Of a stretch of DNA of 64,000 nucleotides, positions 26,072 to 36,949 are shown piece by piece; position 1 is the first letter of the stretch; every line of letters begins with the position of its first letter. Under the pieces are notes generated by a model. The model saw nothing but the letters and a program-made list of their open reading frames with translations. It did no database searches and had not been told where the DNA came from. The stretch is from positions 1 through 64,000 of the forward strand of contig WAEK01000022.1 of the NCBI GenBank assembly GCA_011634665.1. Reading direction: 5' to 3'. A program made the translations under genes and the position numbers. The DNA is from Mortierella sp. BCC40632. Its lineage: Eukaryota > Mortierellomycota > Mortierellomycetes > Mortierellales > Mortierellaceae.

Positions 26072-26952
26072 ATGAACCTTGCCCGGTCGCCACGTGGAGG
26101 GCATTATACGACCCTTGCTGCGCATGACGACAGCGACAACGAGCTCCAGTCTGTCCTCATTGCCGGCACCGACACAGCCTCCGCTTATAGTGCCTCAGAG
26201 GTCGATCGTCCAGATCGGACTCCTTCTGGCTCATTGCTGCGCCGACCTGGATATGCTTATGACGACAGAGACGATGGAAATGAAGACGATATGGATGACG
26301 ATGACAGCAGCAGTATCTACTCTTTTTCCTCGGATGACCAGGAAAAGCAACTACGACCTACAGACCGACGCCGTCCATTGTCGTCTTCATTGCCATCGAC
26401 TTCTCCAGGAGTTGCGTTTCTCCTTTCTGACCAGCCCAAGGTATTAAGCTCGACAAAATCTCTTTGTCCCACCTTTTTGAATTTTGGAGCACTGCTTACG
26501 CCAGCTCTCTCTTTCTTTTTCTTTTTTTTCTCACAAAGATGTGCTCCCATTCTCTCTACTTCTTTTTGTTCCAACTACTCCTGGGAAAACCATAGTTGAC
26601 GACATGTAACCGCGTCTTTTTGTGTCTCTTTGCCGTCTTTATCGCCATATGGGTCGCCTTTGCCGTCTTTCTGGGGGTCACCCGGATAAGTATGTTGCCG
26701 CTCTTTTTTCTCGCTGAGAGAGAAAGAGAGAGAGAAAGAGTACACCTGTATAGTATCTCGCAGACATGACTATTTTGTTCTCACACTCTTTCCCCCCCCT
26801 GCTTAGTCGAAGCATCAAAGGAAGAAATGGAGGATATGAGGCCGCTGTTCGGATTCGAGGACATGTTCAATCAGTCGTTCACGCCAAAGTATCAAACTCT
26901 TGCATGGATGCCCTATGGTGAGGCCTTCTTCTCACCCCCTGTTGCGCGTGTG

Positions 26953-26984
<32 letters not shown>

Positions 26985-29900
26985 AGATTTGGGCGCTAGC
27001 TGAAATTGCTCTCTCTCTCCCTTCTCTTCCACTCTCCAATCTAGGCAACGACGGTGTATATTCACGTATTGACATGAATGGTGACATTATCTTGACCAAT
27101 GTGGATGGATCGGAGCCCCGTGTGTTCCTTCCTGGAGCGAACGTAACTGATGTGAGTCCCAGAATAGGCAGCATGTCCAGGCAGGGGTTGTTTGCTAGAT
27201 CACTGCATCAGGTTCTTTGCTCTGATATGGGTCTAGAGCAAAAAAAAAAAAAAAAAAAAAAAAAAAGGTGTCTTTTTGTGTAGCATGTCCCTGACTCTTA
27301 GCTTCTCCGCTCCCCCTTCTTTCCTTTCTTGCCCCGCCCTCCCTGATTCTGGTCGGGATAATTGCTTGTCCGCATTACCCAAACGCATTTTTCATAGGCA
27401 AACGGTAAGGCCATCCCCTTCTTCGCGTTTCAGGTCTCACCGACGAGAAGCATGTACTCTTGTCTACACAGAGGGTCAAGGTAAAAAAAATGAAATGAAA
27501 TAGGCTTGTTGTGTATTACATTCTTGCCCCCCCCCCCTTCCATAGAATGGCATAATGCTGCAGAGAGCTTAAGCAGGTCACTGACCAATATCATTCTTCC
27601 CCCTGACATACTAGCAATGGAGACACTCTTTCAACGCAACCTACTACATCTACAACAGAGAGACCTTTGCGCTGACACCCCTTTTGGAGTCTGCTTCTGA
27701 GCCCGCTGTGCAGCATGTTGCCTGGAGCCCTGTCGACCACACCCTCGCCTATGTCCAGAACAACAACCTCTATGTCTATATCGACCTCAAAGAGCGCCGA
27801 CAAATCACATTCGATGGTGCCCCAGGAATATTTAACGGAATCACCGATTGGGCATACGAAGAAGAAGTCTTCACGGGCCTGTCTGCATTGTGGTGGTCAC
27901 CAGATGGCAAATCGATTGCATTCCTTCGCTTTGATGAATCGGATGTTCCCGAGTTTCACTATCCGCTCTACATGGACAACCAAGTGGATGCTCCACCTTA
28001 TCCACATGAGATCTTGATGAAATATCCAAAGGCTGGATTCCCTATCCCGACTGTCAACTTAGTTCTCTACAACCTCCAGGCCGCAACCACCCCTTCAGCA
28101 TTGCACCCCCTCGCGGCTTTGGATTTGAACCACATGTTTGCTGTGGATGACAGGATTGTGGCCGAGGTTGTCTGGGCGACTGAGAAGGCGGATGCATTGT
28201 TGGTCAAGGTTCAGAACCGAGTCCAGAACCACGAAAAGCTTGTCCTGGTGGATCCAGCGACACTGGGAGTAAAGGTTATCCGGGAATGGAATGCAGGAGC
28301 AGAGGATGGTGGATGGATTGATATGCAACAGAGCATTCGGTATGTCCCACCTTCGAAATCCGTTCCTCAGGGTGGATATCTCGACATTGGTAACAATGCT
28401 GGATACAATCATATTGCTCTCTATTCACCAATCGACAGCCAGCATCCTAAATGGTTGACTTCAGGAGAATGGGAAGTGTCTGAGATCTTGTCCGTCAATG
28501 ATGATACCGGTCTTGTGTATTACATTTCGACCGAGAAGTCTAGCATTGAGCGCCATCTTTACAGGTATGTTGAGAGAACTGTCATTTTTCTCTCTTTTCT
28601 CCCTCTCTTTCTCTTTTTTTTTTTTTTGCAATGATGTCTGCCTGGTTTAATCCTAACTTTTCTCTCTCCCACTCATGCTCGCACGATTTCTAGTGTTTCC
28701 ATGGACTCTGCTAACAGGACTGCATTGACAGATGTGACCCAACAAGGCTATTACACGGCCTCTTTCTCAGCAGGTGGAGGATACTACCTTCTTACCTACC
28801 GTGGACCCGAAATCCCTTGGCAAAAGGTGAAGAAGGTGTCCGACGCAAAGTTCAACATTGATTTGGAAGAGAACTCTCAGCTCAAGACCGTCCTCAACAC
28901 CACCCAGGTCTCGACCAGGCGTTGGGGAACCGTTGACTTGGATGGACATGGTAAGCAACTCACGCCTCTTTTCCCTTCTCACAGTCTCTGTTTTCTGACT
29001 ACGCCATTGCTGTCAAGTTCTTTTGAATCTTTTTACATTGGAATATCGATCCAGTTGACTAACATCAGCATTCTTGTTTCACTGGGGGTATTTTTTTTCT
29101 GTTCTTCACAGAATGCAACTACATGGAATTTCTTCCGCCTGGATTCAAACCAGATCAAAGACACCCCGTTCTTTTCCAAGTGTAAGTCGATCTTTGCTAA
29201 ACACAGCCCGTTGTTCGATACAAGCTTGAATAGTTTACTAACTCCTAGCTCTGCGAAAATACTACCTCTCATATATAAATACACGAATAGTTATGGTGGA
29301 CCAGGCTCACAGATTGTAGATACCCAGTTCCAGCTAGGTTTTAGTGCAGTCATGTCGAGTGTCCAGAGACTCAAGTATGTGGTGGTTGTAGTGGATGGAC
29401 GAGGCACTGGATTCCGTGGACGTGCCTTCAGGGTTGGGGTTGTGAATCAGCTCGGAAAACTTGAGACAGAAGATCAGATCGCTGCAGGGAAGCACTGGAA
29501 GACTCTCCCATATGTCAATCCAGATAAGCTCGCCATCTGGGGATGGGTAAGTTGCTTGTGGTTTTTTGTTTTGTTTTGTTTTGTTTTTTTTTTTAACAAT
29601 GGTCTCGGGACGGTGAAGGCAGTGCACTAATCTCCGATCTGGACTCGTCCCAATCTCAATTCTAGTCATATGGAGGATTCATGGCAGCCAAGGTGACAGA
29701 GGCGGACAGTGGAGTGTTCAAGGCGGCAATATCCGTTGCTCCAGTGACGGACTTTAGATTTTACGATGCCATCTACACAGAGCGGTACATGAACCTGCCC
29801 TCAGTCAATCTGAAGGGATACGACGAAACCGCTGTGACTAACATGACAGGTTTTGCAAACATGGACTTTTTCGTTGTCCACGGCACAGGCGATGGTATGA

Positions 29901-30198
29901 ATCCTTGCTCGTTCTCCTTTTTCAAAAAAAAAAAAAATTCCCATCCCCCTTGTGCGGTCCAACTGATAGTGCACTCTCTTCTCTCTCTTTGAAAATAGAC
30001 AATGTGCATGTACAAAACTCTTTCGTCCTGCTTGACAGACTGACACTTGCAGGAAACCACCGATACAAATCCCATTTCTTTACCGACAGTGATCACGGAA
30101 TCCGAGCACATAATGCCAACCATGAGATCTACTGGAAGTTGACAGAGAACCTTTGGGAGATTTTGGGCGGTTTTGTCGCACCCGCTCATCACCACTAA
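26072..30198 (+). CDS. membrane dipeptidyl aminopeptidase, DPP IV family (S9B)
   Basis: Twelve exons give 898 residues: 26072-26440, 26596-26689, 26807-26917, 27045-27151, 27398-27404, 27434-27480, 27615-28564, 28694-28950, 29112-29181, 29291-29546, 29666-29894 and 29999-30198. All phases agree. A Ser/Asp-rich cytosolic N-terminus of about 125 residues precedes one membrane segment (about 130-151, [20 protein letters not shown]), so this is a type II protein like yeast Ste13 and Dap2. A beta-propeller follows with the DWAYEEEVF substrate-amine motif (about 323-331). The alpha/beta hydrolase end carries S757 in GWSYGG, D832 in HGTGDDNVH and H865 in DSDHG, a complete catalytic triad. It removes X-Pro or X-Ala dipeptides in the vacuole or Golgi; which of the two cannot be told. 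The ATG at 26072 is the first in frame. Confidence 0.93.
27398..27404 (+). other. 7-nt micro-exon of the dipeptidyl aminopeptidase gene
   Basis: GCAAACG lies between TTTTTCATAG and GTAAGG. It is needed to join exon 4 (ending ...NVTD, phase 0) to exon 6 (starting GLTDEKH, needing one extra base). It yields D-A-N-G-L-T-D, which keeps the propeller frame. Without it the flanking exons are out of phase. Confidence 0.75.
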
Positions 30199-30439
30199 CC
30201 TCCTCCGACGCCTAGAATTTTTCGCTCTGGTCAACTTGTGGCTCCCTTTCTTCCATTCCTCCCTTTTCCCTCCTCCCTTGTTTGTCTTGGGTACAAGAGT
30301 GTGAATTCATGTGTTGTACTTTAGTTATGCTAGAACCATTCCTCTCAAGCTGCAGGCAACTACTAAAAAATTGTTGATATCATTGAAAATTTTTTTTTTT
30401 TTTTTTTTCCTGTTATTGTTGTGGTTGTTGCTACTGCTG
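30199..30439. other. convergent 3' spacer
   Basis: 241 bp between two genes that end towards each other. It holds a T tract of 18 at about 30391-30408 and T/C-rich sequence after the peptidase stop codon. Nothing else is seen. Confidence 0.5.
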
Positions 30440-31651
30440 TTAGAGATACACATTTATGGCGACGCGTCTCGCTTTTCCGGGTTGCTTCGACAACTCCTTA
30501 CTCTCTAATTCTCTTGTAGGTGAGGAACTTCTGGACCCAGACTTTGGCGTATCGGGAACATCAAAGCTGGTGCTGTAGATTGGCATAGGCTTGCCTTCAC
30601 TAGCTGCCACTGCCGCTGCTGCTGCTACTGTTACTTCCTCTGCCGCTGACGTCGTCGTCATTGTCGTGAGCGATACTCGCCGAAGGTTCTTTTCTCGCAC
30701 TTCGTTTTCCATTCTCCTCGCCCTTAGCTCCTCCGTGAGAAGCTCCAGCTCGATCACTCGCTTCTTCACAGTTAAATCAATCTCTTGCTCTTTTCTTTTC
30801 AACTCTAATTCTTGTGCCCTCACAAAGTACTGATGCTTCTCTTTCTCCATTTGTAGCCTCGCCTTCTCAATTTCCAGCTTATCCTGAGATTGCTCATAGG
30901 GTAGCCCCCGAGTTCCTCCCGATTCGGTTATGGAGCCTCTTTTGATCCTTGACTTCCAAGATTGTGCCTGTGATGTCGGCATTGCTGGGTGTCTACCATC
31001 CCGATCACCGTCTTCGTCCTCTGCCGAGTTGCTCTCGGATCCGCCCGAGTTAGGATCAACATTTCGGACCGCATCAGCTTCTTGCCATGCAAAAATGCCC
31101 GCAGAGTTGTTTGGGCTGACGTTGGTTATGGTCTTGCTGGGGATCGGTTTCTTTACAGATTTATATAAGATAAAGAAGAAATGACAAATATCCTTTGTCC
31201 TTTCCTCCAGGGATCGGCCCTTTAGACCTCTGTTATTTCTGGGTGAAGTGTAGTATTCCAGTCCATCCATATACATCTTGAGCATTTTTGAAAGCTTGCT
31301 CTTGATTTGGCCCCTGTTCACTGCAACTGTGCGCTGTCCATTCGAAAACCGCCTACTAAATGATTGAGCAATATCCTCGCAGACATCAATCTTTTTGCGA
31401 TCGAATTTTCCCGTCCTACGTTCCGCCGTCAAAACAGGCCAGTTTAGAGGTAAAGCCATTTGATAGGCAATGTAGGCTTCGTGCTCTCTCTTGAACAACA
31501 TTGATGGAGTTCTCCCTGCCGCTGCCGAGTTCTGAGGGGGGCGTTGGATCGTTACTACAGGGACGCTCGCTCCCCGCTTCCGCATGCGTCGATCACCATC
31601 TTCAGACGATGAATCTTCCGAGTCTGCTTCTGGAGAATAGCGAAATGACAT
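30440..31651 (-). CDS. unrecognised nuclear-type protein with a coiled coil
   Basis: The first in-frame ATG (31651) gives 403 residues without introns. The frame is open further upstream to about 31768, where TTGCTATAG could be a splice acceptor, so an upstream exon may exist. Residues near 60-180 form a basic helical region (FKREHEAYIAYQMALPLNW ... RGQIKSKLSKMLKMY) with a spacing reminiscent of Myb/SANT-like trihelix modules, but I cannot assign it to a family. An acidic Ser/Asn/Asp segment follows, then a strong coiled coil rich in Glu/Lys/Arg (DKLEIEKARLQMEKEKHQ ... KNLRR), an Ala-rich stretch and a Ser-rich tail. A DNA-binding helical module plus coiled coil is also the layout of the accessory protein in the Harbinger element at 50317, so this may be a domesticated relative. 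That is inference. Confidence 0.6.
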   Translation of the reverse strand: MSFRYSPEADSEDSSSEDGDRRMRKRGASVPVVTIQRPPQNSAAAGRTPSMLFKREHEAYIAYQMALPLNWPVLTAERRTGKFDRKKIDVCEDIAQSFSRRFSNGQRTVAVNRGQIKSKLSKMLKMYMDGLEYYTSPRNNRGLKGRSLEERTKDICHFFFILYKSVKKPIPSKTITNVSPNNSAGIFAWQEADAVRNVDPNSGGSESNSAEDEDGDRDGRHPAMPTSQAQSWKSRIKRGSITESGGTRGLPYEQSQDKLEIEKARLQMEKEKHQYFVRAQELELKRKEQEIDLTVKKRVIELELLTEELRARRMENEVREKNLRRVSLTTMTTTSAAEEVTVAAAAAVAASEGKPMPIYSTSFDVPDTPKSGSRSSSPTRELESKELSKQPGKARRVAINVYL

Positions 31652-32253
31652 TGACCAGGCAGAACGAGAAGAAGCCCTGACAGAACTCGACTTGGGTAAA
31701 GTAGGTAAATAGGTGGTGCGACAGAGAGATAGTTTCGATGAAATATAGCGTAGGTTGGAACGAGCCAACTATAGCAACAAAAGAAAAATTGATACAAGGA
31801 TCAGTTTCCTACTCTGTAGTCGATGACAATGACTAGGTGAACCGATTGTGCCTGTGCTGGATGATTACGATTGGATGGTGGGTGCGTGGTTGCGTGAGAA
31901 ATTATTGTTGATATTGAAAACACTGCTGATGTGAGGGCAGGTTGGGCGAAGTCTGGTGGTAGTCTGGTATTGGCGATGCTGACAGAATGAATCAAAGATG
32001 TCTTTTACTGATGTCCAATGTTCTCCTGTAGCCTTTTTTTGATGCTGAACGTGAATGAGGAGGAGGTCAGGGCTTGGTCAAGGCTGCCACCGAGAAGTTG
32101 GAGGAGGGGGGTTTTCTCAGCCGCGTCGCAGTCGTTTTTTTAAGCTAAATTTTTTTCCTCGGCCTCTTCCTCGAGTGTTCTCCTTTCTCTCTAGACATCA
32201 GTCAGCCTTGATCAGACAGACGCCAATTCGCGCCACCAACCCCAGCCTTTTCA
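31652..32253. promoter_or_regulatory. divergent spacer upstream of the AAA ATPase gene
   Basis: About 600 bp separate two divergent start codons. The part next to 31651 remains open on the minus strand and may include an upstream exon of that gene. The rest is unremarkable apart from a T tract before the plus-strand start. No TATA box could be fixed. Confidence 0.4.
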
Positions 32254-33827
32254 ATGGATCTCACCTTGCTCCCGCAGAGCCACAGCACAAAGGGAATCTC
32301 TGGCCAAGGCTTTGCAGAGCAACTGCTGTCTCTGGATGAGAACCAGACGACATGCTTTATGCATGAGACGACCTTTCAACAACTCCAGATTCCGGCCTTT
32401 GGCCTTGTCTCTGTGCGACCTTTGTCTGGACAACACCTGTCACTGGCTAGGAAAAAAGTTAGCCTAAATGGCCAGAACGACAACGAAACAGAGGACAGTC
32501 TAGCACCAGCCCATGTAGTCTTGCTTCGATGTCTCTACAGGAATAGCCTCCCACCAGACTCGATCGAACTACCAACGTGGGCCGCTCAGCTCTGTGGTCT
32601 AGACCATACTCTAGTTCAGGGAGTGGACCAAACAAAGGACAAGATTATTGATCAGGAATTAGCAATACAGGAGCATGGGAGCTGCAGGGTACATGTTCAG
32701 GGACTCCACTGCTCTCCCCAAAGCGATAGCCGTATGTTGAATGGTTCTAGTTGTCATTTCACAGATTCTAGGAGACTCGCTGTTTTGATCTTTGTAAATA
32801 ACCAAACGCGTCTTTGTTGTTGCTTACATGTGGGACAAAAAAAAAAAAAAAAGTCGTTGTTGCCCAAAAAGTAGTCGTTACAGTACTGGAAGAGCAGGGT
32901 GCAGCTACTTCCTCATCATTCACATTAGCCAACTGGATCGAACCTACCGATAGCACTATCAAAGGCGGTGATCCAACTCGATCCAAGCCTCGGAGTAGGT
33001 TCCCAATAGAATCGAGTCTTAGACGGCAGCTAGAAGGCCAAGTTGTAAGGATGCTACAGATGCTTTTTTTTTTTTTTTTTTTTTTTTTTTGTGTCAACCT
33101 ATGCTATGTTGGATCTGATGATTGGAGCAGGCAAGGCGATTCTCATGAGTGATATCACGAATGGGTGGGAGGTGAGTGCCCATTTCTTTCTTTCTCTCTT
33201 TCATTCCAACTTTCGTTTTTCGTGCACAGGTGTTCAAGGGATGTGTGGTTCGAGCAAAGGCTCGTGGCCGATATCGGCTCTTCCAAGTCCATGATCTCGC
33301 TATCGAACAAGTGACACAGGAGCAGGCTGAGGAGACAGAGATCCCACCTGAGCAGCGGTTAGCTGTTGTGGGCCAAGACACTCTTTTTGTTCTAAGACTC
33401 CCCTCCGTGCCACCGCTTTCTCCAAGACGAAACGGTGCAAACTCGGGAGATGTGCCAGGCATGAGTCAGCTCGCGGACGAAATTTGTCGTCAAGTAGGTA
33501 TGTACTTTTCGGGTTCGGTTCATGGACTGATATACCTACTGTTTCTCTAGACAGGGAGCAGTCGAGGAAAAAGAAAATAAATCGGCTGACGACCTTATTC
33601 CTTCTCTTCACCCTGATCCAATCCATAGTTGATAGTTTTGGACATTCTGATGCTTACAAGCGTCTCGGTATCCCAAACAGAAAAGCTGTTATTGTCACGG
33701 GCGTAGCAGGCTCTGGAAAGAAACGATTGATCAAGCAAGTAGAAAGAAATATGGTGAAGGATTTCGTAGTTTCCTTGTCTTTTTTTTTTTACGAGTGTCC
33801 ACACAACGATGCTAACAATGCGAACAC

Positions 33828-33877
<50 letters not shown>

Positions 33878-36087
33878 CTGACATAGTTCCTGTTGTCGTT
33901 CGCTTGGAATGAGAATATTTCCACTATCACTGGCAAAGACGCTCGCAAACAGAGACATCATGGAGTCAGACCAGGCAGCAGGACTCTCGCATATCAGGAC
34001 CGTGTTCCATATGGCATTACAATCCACTCCTAGTGCTATTGTGATCCCTGACATTGATATCCTTGCCAAAGGTAAAGAAGTGTTTACCCAACAGCAATGA
34101 CCAGACTCTTTCAGCGCTGAAGAATTGCTCTTGAAAATGACTAATACCAGCACTTCTTGGGGCACGGGGAACTACTAGATCGTGGATTGGATTCACAGCT
34201 TCAATCCAGCGCGATATCAGTCTTGTGCAAAGAAATTGAACGCTCAAGAATATGTGAGCAGGTTTGTTAGAGTTTCCCTGTATGTCGCAAACGCCTCTCG
34301 ATACCACAAAGCGCACTTTCTAAATCGATTCTACCTCCCCACCATAGGTGTTTGTCTTTGGAGTGTCCCGAAATCGATCCAAGCTACCAGAAAAGTTTAC
34401 CAAGCAAGAAATCTTTCAACACGAGTTCAATATCCCGGTGCCTATCAAGTAAGATTCAAAAGATTTAATGCAGACCATATTTCACCCGTGTTCTCTGAAA
34501 AAGGAGACTTGGTGCATTTGTTGACCAGTCGCTTGATTACTATAGAACGCAACGGCAAGAGATCTTGAAACACTACATCTCAAACTATTTCCCATCCTCC
34601 TCGATCGGTTCTGGGGGATACCCAGACCCTATCAGGGCAGCAGAGGTAAATCTCCTCGCCCCCCCTTTTTTTTTTTTATCTGTTTGGTCAAAACGACCCA
34701 AATAGTAGGCACCATGGATACTGACTAGTCTTTCTTTCTGGTTATAGCTGACCTCTGGCTATGTGGCCAAAGACCTTCGGAACATGTGTCGTTCCGCGCT
34801 TCTAAAGTCGCTTCGAAAGCAGCAAAGGCAACAAAAAGGAGACCGAGCCAGCGTCGGCAACAATCCTAGTTCTAATGTCACGACAGCTGGCAGTTGCGAA
34901 AGTCCAAAGTTCACTACATCATGGAGTGATCTTGAATACGCGATCGAAAACTCGAAGCCTTCCCAACAGGTTGAATTCGAGACCAAGTTTATGCGGACTG
35001 ACTGGAACGAGGTTGGAGGATACAGCGAAATCAAACGACGTATCCAGAATGCAGTCCGCTGGCCAGTCTCTCACCCAGAGACTTTTGAGCGGATGGGTGT
35101 CCGTCCACCGATGGGTCTCTTGCTCTATGGACCCTCAGGTAAGATATGCTACTCCTACTCTATTTTCTTATTATCGGCACATTGTTTCTTTCTATTAAGA
35201 GACCATTTGTTCTATCAATACTTACTTCAACATCGACTTGAATTTATCACATATGGTAGGTTGTGGCAAGACAATGATGGTGCAGGCACTTGCCTCAGAA
35301 TCCAGCATGAACTTTATACCGATCAAAGGACCCGAAATCTTTTCAAAGTACCTGGGAGAGACTGAGGCCAAGCTAAGGCGACTCTTTACTATTGCTCGAC
35401 AGATTGCTCCCTGTATTCTCTTTTTCGATGAGATGGACTCTATTGGAGCTAAGCGCGGTTGGGATGGCCAAAGCGGAGATGGTCAAGGCTCGTCTGCAAG
35501 TGGTGTAAGCGAGCGAGTACTAAGCACTCTGTTGAACGAAATGGACGGTGTGGAGGAGCGTTCGGGGGTTTTTGTCATTGGCTGCACGAACCAGCCCGGC
35601 ATGGTCGACGATGCACTTTTGCGACCAGGACGATTGGACCAGTTGATTTATATTGGATATCCCACAATCCAAGATCGGATCGAGATTATTGAGACGATTG
35701 GCAAGAGAGTCCCAATTCCATCCGACAAGAAAATCCATAAGGGACTTGCGCAAAGGACGGTTGGGTATTCTCCTGCAGACCTTGCAGCCCTGTTTAGGTA
35801 GGTTGGGTCCAAATAGTCAGTGTCTTTGTCACCGCATATGTCTTCATTTGATGAGAACTGTTCCGCTAATAGCCTTTTCATTCTTTGTATCATGAATCTC
35901 TAGAGAGGCTGCAATCTTGGCTCTTAGACGCGATATCAATTCTATCAACGTTCAACTCGAGGACATCGAGCAAGCGATTCAAACGATGGGGCCCAATGTC
36001 CAAGATCGCACCACCATAGATCAAGAGACTGGCGAGACTATTGTCAACATCCCCGAGATCTTCCGGACGTTCCAGAACGATCGTTAA
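32254..36087 (+). CDS. type II AAA ATPase, AFG2/SPATA5L1-like
   Basis: About 910 residues from twelve exons: 32254-32731, 32884-33044, about 33089-33171, 33230-33497, 33629 to about 33753, about 33887-34079, 34151-34261, 34348-34448, 34546-34645, 34748-35138, 35260-35797 and 35904-36087. The second AAA domain is complete: YGPSGCGKTMM (Walker A), CILFFDEMDSIGAKR (Walker B), FVIGCTNQPG (sensor), LLRPGRLDQLIY (arginine finger), then the helical EAAILALRRDI lid. The first AAA domain is degenerate, with GVAGSGKKRL instead of a GKT loop and IVIPDIDIL lacking the Walker B glutamate. Relatives of this group act in ribosome maturation and replisome unfolding; SPATA5L1 (AFG2B) or Afg2 is the closest guess from memory, and Pex1/Pex6 types are less likely. 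The acceptor near 33088 has no AG, and the joints around exons 5-7 do not keep phase with good splice sites, so those boundaries are provisional. Confidence 0.78.
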
Positions 36088-36949
36088 AACACATGGAGCC
36101 TCTCTCCCCCAACCTTCTAGTCCTTTCTTTTTTTTCCTCCTTTGAACCCATAGTGTGAAACGCATAGCTGTGGATAGTCTGCCAGGATCTGCAGGATGAA
36201 TATCACGCAAGCTAGGATTATCTCACCTCAGTTTAGGCCGACAGATTAAAGAGCCTTTGGTGCTCAAGCCTTTTGTTCAGGAACATCCTTCCATTTTCTG
36301 AACCTTTTTAGCTCAACCCCCTGCGAACTCCATCAAGTAAAAAGCTCTCGTTGACCCTAAAGGAACGGACAGATGATCCAATATCCGAGGCCACAAAAAA
36401 GGGAGGACAACTAGTCAACGCAGATTTACAGCTCAAAATTCGCTTGCCATAGTCATTTCTATTTTCTCTTGAGATGCCATGGGCTGTAACCATGGTGAGC
36501 CGGTAAATCAGGAGAACTACTGGGTGGGTTATCTGGAAGCAACTCGCTTTCCATTGGCGATTTGTTAGCCTCACTGTGATGGACCACTCTGTGAGTCAAA
36601 CCCCTGTTATGTAGATCTAAAGACAGGAAAGAGGTAGTTTTATTGAAGAGTCGAGCACATGGGGTTCTCGACTTGATCCCTTCTAAACGTTGAGTCTCGA
36701 TCCAGTACCCAGTCATGGTGCTCAAACTGAGGTCATAGGGTATGAAACCCTACACACCCAGCGATCGCTGCGTGTCCTACTCCTCACCGCCTATAGAGTC
36801 ACACGTTCAGATACAAGAGAAACTCTCTTAGACCTGTATTCTCTAATGGCACTCGATCCTGCAGTCAGAAAAAAAAATAGTAGTTCTCCAAGGTCTCCCC
36901 AAAAAGACGAAATGCTGAGTAGACACGTCGATAGTGCTCCTTGTCAAAT
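36088..36949. other. convergent spacer, no gene seen
   Basis: 862 bp between the 3' ends of the AAA ATPase gene and ELP5. Frames of up to 88 codons exist on both strands, but none is recognised, extends by splicing or shows family motifs. Only short A runs are present. Confidence 0.5.

Noticed and set aside
32254..36087. Assignment of the AAA ATPase to PEX1 or PEX6
   Set aside because: A degenerate first domain is also seen in peroxins, but the second-domain segments SERVLSTLLNEMDGVEE and LLRPGRLDQLIYIG fit the AFG2 group better. The choice is from memory and not proven.
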